A DNA stretch of 64,000 nt from Verpa conica (lineage: Eukaryota; Ascomycota; Pezizomycetes; Pezizales; Morchellaceae): NCBI GenBank assembly GCA_033030425.1, contig JAUFSD010000002.1, positions 744,001 to 808,000 of the forward strand, in the 5' to 3' direction. A program made the translations under genes and the position numbers. This document shows, piece by piece, positions 1 to 11,231 of the stretch (its first letter is position 1; every line of letters begins with the position of its first letter). A model generated the notes under the pieces. The model searched no databases. It saw nothing but the letters and a program-made list of their open reading frames with translations, and was not told the origin of the DNA.

Positions 1-2
1 TA

Positions 3-461
3 GACGTGGACGAAAGTTATACTGGATACCAGCTTGGGCCTAGTAAAAGAAATGCTAAGCGCATGAAGTATCGCCGTGCTATTCGGAGTATCTGCAGACA
101 GAAATTCGACGTCAATTTTCGGAAGAAGGCCACATATTTTCCAGAAGAATCACCTAAGCACAATAATGTTCTGTATAGGCCACCACCCTTAATTTTTATT
201 CCAAGGAGTCTCCTAGGACCATTAAGACTTAGTACTATTATGGTATTTTCGCTTATAGTTTATTACTTGGGTGACGAGTATGGTTATAAGCCTGAGGGTG
301 GATTCTGGGCTTGGAAAAGCCTCGCACTTTACACACTCTTTATTCTTTATACGAGCCTCATGGTTTTTCCTCCTCGGACAGTCTTGAGGGTGATTGGCCT
401 GGTGTTTGAAATTATACTTACGATAGTTTTGAATACTTGCACGCCGACGACTGGAAAATAA
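3..461 (+). CDS. partial hypothetical membrane protein (5' end outside window)
   Basis: The frame is already open at the left edge, and the first possible start inside the window is only a GTG, so the gene probably begins upstream. About 150 residues are visible. The first half is basic and polar. It is followed by a proline-rich patch and two or three hydrophobic stretches (around LSTIMVFSLIVYYLG, LALYTLFILYTSLMVF and VLRVIGLVFEIILTIVL), which suggests a membrane protein. A TAA at 459-461 closes it. I do not recognise the family. It could be the last exon of a larger gene or a decayed copy. It is supported only by an open frame and sensible hydrophobicity. Confidence 0.4.
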   Translation, partial: DVDESYTGYQLGPSKRNAKRMKYRRAIRSICRQKFDVNFRKKATYFPEESPKHNNVLYRPPPLIFIPRSLLGPLRLSTIMVFSLIVYYLGDEYGYKPEGGFWAWKSLALYTLFILYTSLMVFPPRTVLRVIGLVFEIILTIVLNTCTPTTGK

Positions 462-1203
462 TCTGGTACGGGCTATCCGGAATATCCATAGATACCCTAA
501 GTTCTAGATACCTAATTTAACAATGTAATATCCAAGGCTATTTAAAACTAACACCCTAAGAAAGGAATGAACTATAATTTGTATAAGAAAGGCGATATTT
601 ACGAGATACTACAATACCAAAGTCATTTATACTTAGAAAGTAGTATCTACGGTTGTTCTTTGATCTAATCACTCACCCATGCTATTATGAAGTTAAACGA
701 ATCCCTACTCTACTAAAGGGCTGTTTGCCTACCCCCTAACTATCTGCTCAACAACCCACTAGAATCTACCCCAAAATAACATAGACATAGGTTACACTTA
801 GATGAATAATAAAGTTGGTCAAAGCCTTTAGCGCTACTAAATTTATCGATTCCTCATGTTGAAGAATCTACTATGACCAGTGACGTCATAGAAACGCGCC
901 TATAATTAGAGACCCTAGAAGACCTGATTTTGAAGAGAGAAAAAAACAGCTGCTTAATCCTCCCCCCACCCAAGGATCGAAGATTCTTGTGCAGAACATC
1001 AATCTACATTCTTAATACCTACTTCGTACTACTCTCCAACTCTATTGTACTAAGTTTGTAGTTACTAGAGCGGTCGGTAGCACCCGAGTTCTAGAACCAG
1101 TCTATCATTCTCAGCCTATTATTTATTTAATCTATACACCAAACTACATCTTATCATATCGCTCCTTATCACCCAGCGTACCCACCATCTTGAGCTACCA
1201 TAG

Positions 1204-2096
1204 GTGTACCTAACCACCAGGCACCAGAACGACACTTATCTACTATCAGCTAGGCCTAGGCCCCATGGAAAACCCAGGTACAAAAGGACCCCTAAGACTG
1301 AGACTCAACTCCTAACACAGACCCTAGTGACCGAAATAACCTCTGTAATCAAAGGTCTAACCACATCCCCACCCCAACACCAGCGCCATGTCCTCGAGAC
1401 ATACTTCCTACCCAATGGCAGCTTCGACCACCCACTGTGTCACGTCGACCGCCTCGACACCCCTATAACGTCCCGTTTCCTCATTCTGTCCATCTACCGG
1501 TGGTATAAGGTCCTCTCTCCAATTATCGATATTGACATCACGAGCATTGGTTAGTCCCCCCCCCAAGTCTCGGGCATATAGCCAGATATGAAATATATTA
1601 AAAGTGATATATATGTATACATAGCTTTTGATGAGGCCAATGGAAGGTTATATGTCGATTGTACCCAGGTCTTCACCTTCTGGTTCATTCCTTGGCGCCA
1701 CATCACCGCCTCACTAGTTACGGTTCTTGATCTTGAAAAACATAAACTACTAGGCGAAAATACGGAGAAGTGGTACATTGTGAAGCAGAATGATCTTTAT
1801 CAGTTTGATGAATGGATTGCTTTCTTGCCGTTTATTTTTCCGGGTGCTAGGTATTTAAATAAAAAACATCCTTGGTCTGACTTATGACACTTTACTGATA
1901 GATCTCCGGCGCTAGGACGATAGTCCGACTTTTCAAAGGGTTTGCTGCTTTGGCATGTTTGATTGGTGCTACTTTGGCGCTTCTAATAGGATTTATAAAG
2001 GAAACTGGTGAAGGCGAAGTTTGTGCGGATTGTGAGCATATGAAAGATGCAATAAGCAAGGCTCCATACGACAAAGAAACTAGGGATGGCGCCTAG
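1204..2096 (+). CDS. SigF-like NTF2-like domain protein, three exons, start codon not found
   Basis: Exons are about 1204-1549, 1625-1850 and 1916-2096; introns are 1550-1624 (GTTAGT..TAG) and 1851-1915 (GTATTT..TAG). The frame is continuous across both joins (..DITSI-AFDEANG.. and ..FPGAR-TIVRLF..). The text follows the fungal SigF-like NTF2-like family: an N-terminal helix (EITSVIKGL), the FLPNGSFDHPLC strand, FLILSIYRWYKVLSP, a strand with FTFWFIPWRH, KWYIVKQNDLYQFDEW, then a C-terminal hydrophobic helix (about 20 residues) that probably anchors it in a membrane. Its biochemical role is unknown; relatives are linked to sporulation by name only. There is no in-frame ATG in exon 1. An ATG at 1265 opens with MENP, as family members often do, but lies in another frame and its nearby GT/AG sites do not restore the phase. 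So either an upstream exon exists or the gene is frameshifted. Confidence 0.68.
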
Positions 2097-2408
2097 GCTA
2101 CTATCCTCGAGTAAGAAAAATGAGTCATAGGTCACATATAGAAGAAACCGTCCTTCAAATAAATATAAAACTTATGCACTCTTATTGAGGCTAGGTAGTA
2201 GACCTTAGTCTCGAACAAACTCTAGATAATACTATAAGATTCTTATTCAATACTTCTAGGACTGAAAGAAAAAATTTATATCTGGATATTGAAAAAAAAA
2301 AACGGGCTAATAGCTATATCATCATAGCCATGGGTAAATTATAACAGAGAAACACCCTAAAAAAATCTACTACAAGCACTTAGCATGTAACATCAAGAAC
2401 TAGATCAA

Positions 2409-3509
2409 TCAATCTTCTTCTTCCTGTTCCTCCTCGTCGGATGAACTTTCTGACTCTGGGGGTGCTTCTTGTACAACATAGACGGTTTGCGTTTCATTAT
2501 CAGAGTCACCCTCAGCTGTATATTGGTTAGAAACTGATATTCCCCAAGAAAATTCAGAGACGCTACTGGGGAACGTACTCATCTCATGAGCAATAACTGC
2601 ACCAGCAACACCTCCGACGACCACGCCTGCGGCACCAGCAGCAAGCATCTTGCTATTGTCATCATCCTTCTTCTTCTTCTTGTCCTTTTTATCTTTCTTC
2701 TCTTCATCGTGACCACCATGTCCATCATGACCATGGACACCACTATACGAATCGTATCCATGACCTCCACTATGTGAGTCGTGGCCATGACCACCGTTGT
2801 GTGAATCATAGGCCCCATGAGAAGGTGCTCCATAGTATCCATGGGAGGCCCCTTGATTGTCTACCCCACGATCTCCTAACAAAGAATCAGTAAAATACGT
2901 AAGATTCGTCGATTACCAAAAGGACAGCGCTTACCTATACTATTGCTGGGAGGTGAGCTAGGATGATGCCATTGTGAAACCTTTAAATTCCAAGTCAGTA
3001 AAATACCATCTATGGTTGTAGAGAACCTAGAGACTCACCCGCGTAGATTCATTCACGTAATACCATGTCTTATAGTTCTCATCGAACCTGGCAACAAAGC
3101 CAGGCGGACACTGAGATGGCCCAGGAACTGGAGGGGGGTACGGAGGTGGTGCATAAAAAACTTGACCATCATGACCGTACGATGGGACGCTATTTTCCTG
3201 GTTATAATAGGGGGGTTGACCGTACTGAGGTTGATGAGAAACTGGCCCGTAGCCAGACGGAGGAGGAGGAGCGCCGTAGCCAGCGTGAGGAGGGGGACCA
3301 CCATAGGCTGAGTGAACAGGGGGAGCACTATACGAAGTTCCATGAGGGTTGCTATTGTGAGAGACGTATCCATGAGAATCCGCTCCGCGGGTAGCCTCTC
3401 CGCCATGTTTGTCTTCTTTATGAGCTTTGTCTTTTTCTTTCTCTTTTTCCTTGTCCTTGTCGCCCATAAAGGACTCGAACTCGGCGCCCAGTTTCTTGAA
3501 GAATGACAT
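2409..3509 (-). CDS. WW-domain protein with Gly/His/Tyr-rich linker
   Basis: Exons on the minus strand are 3509-3039, 2980-2935 and 2875-2409 (984 nt, 327 aa); introns 2981-3038 (GTGAGT..AAG) and 2876-2934 (GTAAGC..TAG) join in frame. The start MSFFKKLGAEF at 3509 is chosen over an upstream in-frame Met because it begins the conserved amphipathic N-terminus (MSFFKKLGAEFESFMGDKDK). A charged KEKEKD stretch, a Pro/Tyr/Gly-rich segment and one WW domain at about residues 139-168 follow. The WW domain is split by intron 1: YYVNESTR, then VSQWHHP after the join. Its first signature residue is Phe instead of Trp (PPGF). The remainder has His/Gly repeats (GGHGHDSHSGGHGYDS), a Lys-rich block, a Gly/Ala hydrophobic patch (AAGAAGVVVGGVAGAVIAHE) and an acidic tail. 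WW domains bind Pro-rich ligands; the partner is unknown. Confidence 0.87.
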
Positions 3510-6500
3510 AGGTATGAGAGTAAATTTCTTGGACAGTATTGCTTGTGTGTGAAGAAAGCTTGGTGGGCTTCGAAGATACCCTTCTTCCATCGTATTTATA
3601 ATCTATTTCTCATGGCTCCGACCCCTCAGTCTATCCTCCACCCTGTTACCTTATTCTGCCGCCAAGTAAGGTTAATCTATATGTTCTCTAGGCCCCGAGG
3701 TTACAGGGATCCATTGAAAGAAGTAGAAATATCCTATGAAAATAACTGGGGCGCAGCCAGTCATATAATACATCCTAGTGACCCCACAACGTGAACACTA
3801 TTTCAACGTGCTCTTTACCCAACCCCATAGTCCCCAATGCCTTATTGTGGACCCACTATCATGTCGTAAATTATTAGTGTCATGGATATAGGAAATAAAC
3901 TCTGTCGGACAAGGGAATTAGGAGTTCCCTGAGGCGTTTTTCCTCATAGAGGTGACTGCCGAGAGGTTTGTAGGTAGTGCCAAGTGATGTCTGTCGTTGG
4001 GGGCTGTGCTCAAGGACGCGTAAACGGCCCAGCTTATCGTGCAGTTTCCCACCGATAGTCACTTTTTTCTGCGCTTCCAGCCTAGCACAATATTTTAATC
4101 TTGCCCTTTTACTTTTAAATGCTTGTAAAATTAGTTAGACAACGAAAATAGCGTCGAATATTGATTTGGAAGTCAAGGATTGAGGGCCTATTCGTATATT
4201 AGACACTTAGCAAAATATGAGTGCCAATCCACATCTAAAGTATTATTTGTTAGTGACCAAATCTATAGCTCGTGATTGATCTATTTACCCATATCCAATA
4301 CCCCCTAGATGGACATCATGTGGGTCGCCAAGATTATGGAGATGGGGTATTATGCAAATAAACCATAATGGACTAGAGATACTAAAATGCTAAGCGCTTT
4401 GCCGGAAATATACGGGACGGTCAGAGTGATGAGTGCATGGCAAAAATGTAGTCTCGGCAAACTGGCTGTGCAAAAACAAATGATGCCTGATCGAGATTAT
4501 CATTAAATGACTCCATTGATAGCTTGATGGTTATGGCTAGGGATGGAGGAGGAGCTCTGCACTGATCGGTTAGTTTCAAAGGCTTGATAATGGGTGCTCA
4601 TGCATTCATGATGCCCAGACTAGAGCTGAAAGACAGGGGCTTCATCCGTATACACACCTTCTCCGTTGTGACCATGTCCGCCTAGATGTCTGTGCATGGG
4701 CATCTGCAAATTCAAAGTATGGTGATCAAAAGCTCGCCCCAGAATCCTATGCGTGACCATTTTGATTATGCCAGTCTTGTGCATATTTTTAATCCCTTAG
4801 ATTCTAACTGATAAGTCCTTCGAGACCAAGGGACGAAGCCGTTCTTGTCTTCCTTCTTTAGGCCCTGGAAACTGTGTGAATTTGTTTCTCGGTAATTGTT
4901 GAAACCCTAGTATTTTCGTTGCCGCTTTCCGTCTCGGCGCTTTAGCGTGAAGGTTTGGCCAACATAGCAACTCCTTCTTGAAAGAGATCAGCCTTGCCTG
5001 TTGAACTGTACATAAGCCCTTGCCAGAGTAAATATCAAGGGCTTTATCTCCCATACTTACGGTATTAACGCGCCAACCGCACTCAACCCCTCATACGGGG
5101 TTTCCAGAGTAACATGCATACTGAAAACACCAGGGCCTCTGAACCTGTGGAATAAATTGAGACTAATGTTTGAATAGATAAGACTATTACCGCCTTGGCC
5201 CTGTAGAAACTGCTCTGCCAGATTGATGTGGTGCTGTAGTCGAAACGGCTGGTGATATCACGTGACTGTCGGTAATGGACTCATCGACATTTTCGAAAAG
5301 ATTTTAACGACAAGAAAGCGTATGATATGTTGCAACAGGCTCCTTGAGGTTACTGGAGCAGGAGAGGTTGATTTTAAACCAAGCATTGCGAACTGGTCCA
5401 TTGACGGAGCAGCCTCCGTCACCCTAGTCGTATATCAGAGGCGGGGAGCAAAGCCGTGTGACAGTTAACATCCTCCTTCTCTCATTATTACTCCAGTTCA
5501 CCCACTCGAGCCGACTTGCCCAATAGTTGGGAGATTTAGCCACGCAACCAAACGCAGCTACAACGTCGAGAGCCGGAGATATAGGAATAGTAGGTGTAGC
5601 ACCTATATAGACTAGGGTCGGTATTAGCAAAGGTACCTGAAACCTCGAATTGAGGGACGGATAGGAACTTCGCGGAAAGGATGAGAGAAAAGCTGTCGAG
5701 ACTTGTTGCATCCGTCAAGTGGGATTTAAAGCTAGAACAACTGATGACAGCTATACCCATAGCCAAACCTGTAGTGGGTATTACACTAGGAAAGTAGACT
5801 ACCTCTAAGAATACGCTTAGGACCGGACATCAATATTCTTACAAGATAGATATTCTCATGAAGATCGGTAATTTAGCCGTCCCAGGGATTGGATAGTACA
5901 AGCCTTTTTAGAGCGACTGTGAGAGTACCTTTTGCAGTGAAGAAAGTAAAGGAGGCTTCAAGGACTATGGCTGAGAGACTTAGTGTAGAACTAATCACCG
6001 AGGAAAGAGCTAGAGGCTTAAAGTATTGATGAGGCAACGAGGAGGACGGTGTACTACACGGGATTTGGCGCATAAAATATGGGCGCAACATCTGAAGGGG
6101 TAGACCTGAAAAGGCTCTTAAAATGATGAGGCTTCCCTCGAATCTGCTTGAGACTGAGAATACATATTCCTATAGAGGGTGTATTGTAGCACTGGTAGTT
6201 GGGTGAGGATGGGCACTTGGGTTGTACTGGCTTTTGCACGTGACTGTATTCGATTACATGCCGCGTGGAGCCTTCAAAGTTGTTATTGAAAGCTACCGAG
6301 TGAGTATTCATAACAACTATTTCAAATTTGTGTAAGATAATCTCAGGGTTAGGTTTTTATTGATGATTTAATAACTCAGCACTTCTTCATTCAAAAGGCG
6401 GTGATGCCAGCCTATTCTTAGGGATTTGCTGAGTAACTCGCTGTCACCACGTCGTCCCACGTGCATGTCTCATTCGTTCTGAGACCTTGGCGGAGATTAT

Positions 6501-6659
6501 ATCCCATTGCACTCAGCTCCCGAGTCTCCTGTCAATGCACAGGGCCTATTCAGTGTACTTAAGTACCGGGTTCCCGTCAAGTTGATAGTTTCGTCCACCA
6601 ACCTTGGTTCTAACCGTCAGGTACAATATATATCTTTCACTGTGTCTTAAATCGCATAA
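3510..6659. other. 3.1-kb interval without an intact gene
   Basis: I find no ORF with a recognisable family and no consistent splice chain here. On the plus strand, 5655-5790 and 5915-6030 read like exon remnants (MREKLSRLVASVKWDLKLEQ; VKKVKEASRTMAERLSVE) but cannot be joined to each other or to a start. The last 100 bp before 6660 are the leader of the next gene, with an AT-rich tract (ATATATATC) about 30 bp upstream of its ATG. Confidence 0.5.
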
Positions 6660-7843
6660 ATGAAGTTATCACTTTTATTTGGATTAGGGGTTGTGGTAGT
6701 ACCGTCGTTGGCGCAGATTGGGATTCAAGACGTTTTGAATTCGTGGGGAACGGGTCCGTATGCAAACTACCCTACACAGTTCACGCGGGATATCATACCG
6801 GTAAGATTATGGCTCAATTCAATTGATTTAGCTCTTAGGGTTTTATCGCTCTATATTTTCAATCGCTAACGAAAGGTCACCCTAACCAGAAAAAAATCCA
6901 TTCTCATAACGATTACTGGAGGAAGGTACCATTGTTCACAGGTAAGCTTGCTTAAACTTTACCGAACCCTTACTTGGAAGCGTACTGACAGTTTGCGCAG
7001 CAATTTCAAACGGTGCAATTTCAGTAGAAGCAGATGTATGGCTCTACAACGAGACCCTTTATGTAGGATAAATCAGCTCCAAATTCTTAGCCCTACAGAA
7101 ACTAACACATAATAAAGGTTGGACATGACACATCTTCTTTGACTGCAAACCGCACCTTTGAGACGCTGTACATAAACCCCCTTGTCGACATTTTGACACT
7201 CCAAAACCCAACATCCCCATTCGTACTAGGAAAAACCAGAAAGTGAGATCCCCTAGGATTTACTCTAAATTCTTGACCACCCAACTAAAGAGCTGAATTT
7301 TATAGTGGGGTCTTTGATGCCTCTATTTCCCAAACTCTCCTCCTCTTCGTTGATGTCAAAACCGACGGCGCTAAGACCTGGCCCTACGTCATCAAAGCTC
7401 TCGAGCCATTGCGTGAGAAGAACTGGTTAACCACCGTTAACGGCACCACAATAACCCCCGGCCCAGTCACCATAATCGGAACCGGAAGTACTCCGCTCAA
7501 CCTCATACGCACAGTCAACTCTCGCGACTACTTTTATGATGGCCCTCTCACGAGCTTAGACGCGAACAACATTACGAGAGCGATATCACCGATCGCCAGT
7601 ACCGATTTTACTGAGGTATTTGGAGAAGTTAATGGTACCACATTCAGTGCTGCGCAGAAAAAGACATTAGAGAGTCATGTTAAGGCTGCTCATGATAAGG
7701 GAATTTGGGTCCGTTACTGGGATTTGCCAGCTTGGCCGGTTAGTACTAGGAATGGAGTTTGGAGGGAGTTGATTACGGCAGGGGTAGATTTGTTGAATGT
7801 GGATGATTTGGAGGCTGCAGCGGGTTTTAAGGAGATTTGGTAG
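6660..7843 (+). CDS. AIM6-like secreted PLC-like phosphodiesterase
   Basis: Five exons, 6660-6800, 6890-6941, 7001-7062, 7118-7242 and 7306-7843, give 918 nt and 305 aa. All four introns (55-89 bp) have GT..AG ends and keep the frame. A signal peptide (MKLSLLFGLGVVVVPSLAQ) precedes IHSHNDYWRKVPLF (His51, His53, Asn54, Asp55) at residues 50-63, then VEADVW at 73-78 and VGHDTSSL at 86-93. These match the catalytic-type His and acidic residues of the GDPD/PI-PLC-like fold in 'Altered inheritance of mitochondria protein 6' relatives. The conserved LLLFVDVKTDG, VTIIGTG, RDYFYDGPL, VRYWDLPAWP and GVDLLNVDDL blocks follow. Length is close to the usual size for fungal members. The substrate is not established for this family; a phosphodiester is inferred from the fold. 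The signal peptide implies secretion or a place in the secretory pathway. Confidence 0.92.
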
Positions 7844-8265
7844 AGCTTTTGGTAGAGCTTTACCTTATGCGTATTATTATAGGCTTATCAGTCTGTAACT
7901 CTAATCGAACTGCCGCAGGACTATTTTGTCCAATAGAATGCGCTAATATACATTGAAATTCTTTCACTTATACGTAGATGGGCTAGGGGCAGTTTCTACT
8001 TGCCCTTAAAATATTGGAAACGATTACGCCCGATATGTGGGCTAATTTGGGCTAGCCTGAGGTCTGTCCTCTGGCTAATCACGGCAACGAAGATCTCATA
8101 GAGTGGAGCCAAGGACTGGACCCATGATAGAAAGCCCAGAAGAGAGAAAAAGATAAGCTTTTTTGTTGCTTAATATATGATAGCCTGCTACCGGCGCCAA
8201 TAGGCCTTGAACCCTCTTATCGTACATAATAACACCAACATAATACGCTAAAAAATGCTACAAAT
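7844..8265. other. intergenic, convergent 3' regions
   Basis: This space lies between two genes that face each other. Directly around the stop codon of the phosphodiesterase a 13-base unit, TTTGGTAGAGCTT, occurs twice in near tandem (about 7835-7861). I see no gene in the rest. Confidence 0.5.
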
Positions 8266-8748
8266 TTACTCATTCTCATGATGCCTTTGGGCCTGGCTAG
8301 CCTTTCCACCCATTGATGCGATCTCCCTCACTTCTTCTTTAGGTCTATTCGCAAAGTTTCCCGGATTCCCATGGCCGGGAAGTTCCTGCTTTTGTTTTTC
8401 GAGGTAGTGCTCATGAGCGGTTCTACCACCCTTAGAGGCGATCTCCCTCTTTACAAGCGGAAAAGGTTTCTAGTTAGATCCTCACTAACTACTTAAGAGG
8501 GATAAGGAACTAACCTGTTTTTCGGGATCCATGTTTGCAAATCCGCCAGAAGCCTTTCCTCCCATGGATGCAATCTCTCTTACTTCTTCCTTGGGCCTGT
8601 TGGCGAAGTTACCTGGGTTTCCGTGACCAGGGAGCTCTTGCTTTTGCTTTTCGAGGTAGTTCTCGTGAGCTGCTTTGCCGCCCTTCGATGCGATTTCGCG
8701 GACTTCTTCGGTAGGGCGGTTGGCGAAGTTTCCTGGATTCGAAGACAT
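8266..8748 (-). CDS. KGG-repeat stress protein (con-10 type), four repeats
   Basis: Two exons, 8748-8515 and 8448-8266 (417 nt, 138 aa), separated by a 66-bp intron (8449-8514, GTTAGT..AAG, phase 0). The start MSSNPGNF is used because it opens the first repeat; an upstream ATG in the same frame at 8817 adds an unrelated N-terminus. The protein is built from four copies of the KGG motif (REIASKGGKAAHENY, REIASMGGKASGGFA, REIASKGGRTAHEHY, REIASMGGKASQAQR) with NPGNFANRP linkers. It is hydrophilic, without a signal peptide. Neurospora con-10 and its relatives are shorter conidiation/stress-induced proteins of this kind; the molecular function is unknown. Two copies of a 'KGGKAAHE...PGHG' plus 'MGGKAS' pair show an internal duplication, one pair per exon. 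Confidence 0.92.
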
Positions 8749-8892
8749 GGTTGTATATGTATAACGCTTGAAATGAATTGATCTGTTTAAAATAAGTCTT
8801 TGAGTTCTCGAGAGCATGTAGGCTTTGTTTTATTATGGGGTTTAGCGGGAATAATAGGGATAGGGAAAGAACGAAGCTGAAGCTTGAGGTGT

Positions 8893-8900
8893 ATTTTATA
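8893..8900 (-). promoter_or_regulatory. TATA-like box of the KGG gene
   Basis: TATAAAAT on the minus strand, inside the 15-base palindrome GTGTATTTTATACAC, about 145 bp upstream of the ATG at 8748. The position suits a fungal core promoter if the 5' leader is about 100 nt. Inferred from sequence only. Confidence 0.45.
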
Positions 8901-9577
8901 CACGTTAAAGGTAAACCGAAAACCGGAGGACGCGACTTCACATGACGGTGTATGACATCAACAATTGTGGTATTTATTCGCCATTTGATGTCATATGGGA
9001 TTAGGTAAACGGGATTTTCACAATTACAGTGCTATCCCATTGAAGATCTGACTTGATTGCTAGGTCTTGCCAAGATAGGATTTGCAAACATCAGTCAATG
9101 TGATGTCACAAACATAATGCTTGGCATATACACCCAGTAGATCGACTGGAATGACAGATGTAATTGAAATAACTGATAGAGTACAAGTACACAGGGTAAT
9201 ATACATACTACCCTAGCTATGATCAAACATAAATGTTTTTCACCCTACAACACTAAAGGAAACGCTGTTATTTTAAGTATAAAGAGCCTAACCTATAGCC
9301 ACGATATTTACCACCTAAAAGTTCTCCCACAAGAGAAACCCAGATATAGAAAATGTGTGCAATTTGGCAATCCATAAGAGAGGTTACAAAAGTAAGCAAT
9401 TATAATTAGTCCTTCACCACCTAGCCCCAGTCAAACATATATGGCCGTGGCCAGTATAACACCTAAGACTACTATATATAAACTTCTGTTTAATGCTTCG
9501 TCCTTTCTGATTCAGAGTTAGGACTAAATACCCTTATGGTATTATAGGAAAAGGCTTCAGGACAGCCAATGATAAAA
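8901..9577. other. intergenic, nothing recognised
   Basis: AT-rich stretch holding the upstream region of the KGG gene and the 3' flank of the APH-type gene. No splice-consistent coding sequence, RNA gene or repeat of note was seen. Confidence 0.5.
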
Positions 9578-11231
9578 CTAAGGCTCTGTAATTAAATTTA
9601 CCAAGATCTGTTTTGTAAATTCTGGAATTGGCTTAGATGGATCTATTTGCTTAGAACAAGCGTACTCGATAATAGGGTTCCTCATAAGCAATTCTTTTAT
9701 TGCCCTTCTGGTAGTGATTTCGTCATAAATGTTCTGTTTTAACCACCTGTAGACAATACGATTAACAGATGGAAGAGCATAATCCTCATACCAGCCTTCT
9801 GGTAGAATTTCTTTCTGGTCAAGCTCGTCATCGTAGGTACCGTTATCCGAATGGCCATACATACTATCCCCGTCGCTTTGCACCTCATCATCGGAATCAT
9901 AATCAGATGCAAATCCATGTAAATCAAGTGCCCCAATATCGGGGTTATTTCTTTTTATCTCTGCTATTTTTATGGGGGGTAGATCAAAATTTTCTTTAAC
10001 TAAATCCCCTAAAGCTTCGTTGATCGGTACGAAGCTCGCTGTTTCCCAGTCTATAATCCCAACTATTTTACTTCCTCTAAGAATGATATTATTCCCATTT
10101 TCTAAGTCACCGTGAGAAAGGTGAAAGTGTTCTTCTTCCCTAGGAGGTTTTTCTATCCCCCGATATATTTTATCTCTGCTTTCGAGGAATCCTATAATAG
10201 CCGTAATTCCCTTGACCCACCCATCTCTTTGTTCTCCAGTTATACCTTCCTCTGACTCTTCAGCCTCTCCAGGGTCGTATTTAGTCCAATAAGCAAGCTC
10301 TCTTTTGAGACTAGCGATAACCCAGCTTATTGTGTCACCATAAGGACCTTGGTTATAGAATTCCCTAGACCGAAATGGAAGCTACAAAAAAGTTCTCTAG
10401 TTAGTCAAGATCATAGACTTGTCAGACCCAGAACCTAAGTTTTTGGGCTACATGTAGTCAGGGAAAAGTAAAATCAAAGATGGAACCAACTCTTCCATTA
10501 GTATATGATGCAAAGCCCCCCATAGCCCCAACTATCGGGGGCTTTTGCTCCTCGCCAGCCTCCCGGAACGCACCAACGCTCCCAATCTTGTCACTCATAA
10601 ACATTAACATTCTGATTCTGACTATCGCCAACTGTCTGACGAATCTATCCTGTTGCTTGAATGACCACCTCTCTTTTCCCGTAAACAGCTTCCCTTTAAT
10701 ATTTTCCATCGCGATTATATTTAGCCCCTCAAGATCTTTAGGCCCAACGTAAGTATACGGGACTGGGATTTCCATATCAACGTACGCGGCTCTCATCGCA
10801 ATATATTCTGCTTCCAGGTCCTGTGGTTGTTTCGGATGTTGATTTCCAACACCCTTGATGATGTAGTGCGCAGAGGCCTTAGTAGCGGGCCTAGGATTTA
10901 AGCGCATTTTCCAAGTTGCTCTGTGTCTCCCCCCCATAGAATCTTCAGCAGTAGGTTCTAGCATTTTATTTATTTCCGCAGCACCTTTCCTTCTGAAGGA
11001 TGCCAAAACCCGGCGACTCATTACCCTATTAGTGGCTAATCTCCTGGAATATTTGAGAACATTCATTGTGCGTGCTTTTTCGACGAATTCTTGCCATGCC
11101 TCATAATCCTGCCGCGCACCCGATTCCGATTCCGATGATTCCACATCATCATCTAGTAACGGCTCCCATACCATTGGGTTTTCTGGTTCTGGTTCTGGTT
11201 CCACTGGTTCTGGTACTACTGGTTCTGCCAT
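9578..11231 (-). CDS. APH-family (aminoglycoside phosphotransferase-like) kinase-like protein
   Basis: Exon 1 is 11231-10491 and exon 2 is 10381-9578. Exon 2 is a 268-codon open frame whose first half has no ATG, so it is easily missed. Together they give about 514 aa. The N-terminus is a Pro/Glu repeat (EPEPEPEN) and an acidic stretch. The N-lobe of the kinase fold follows (HYIIKGVGN, then EAEYIAMRAAYVDMEIPVPY and the hinge-like IAMENIKGKLF). Exon 2 carries the catalytic loop HLSHGDLENGNNI (about residues 335-345; His, Asp and Asn present) and the metal-binding IIDWE (about 356-360). This arrangement is typical of the large fungal APH family, whose substrates are mostly unknown. The exon-1 donor is uncertain: an in-frame TGA follows FDFTFP, and the only phase-0 donor I can use (GTTGGT at 10490) is weak, making a 109-bp intron 10382-10490. 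Confidence 0.84.

Noticed and set aside
3012..3406. Several ORFs of 99-117 codons on both strands
   Set aside because: Shadows of the Pro/Gly/Tyr-rich exon of the WW-domain gene.
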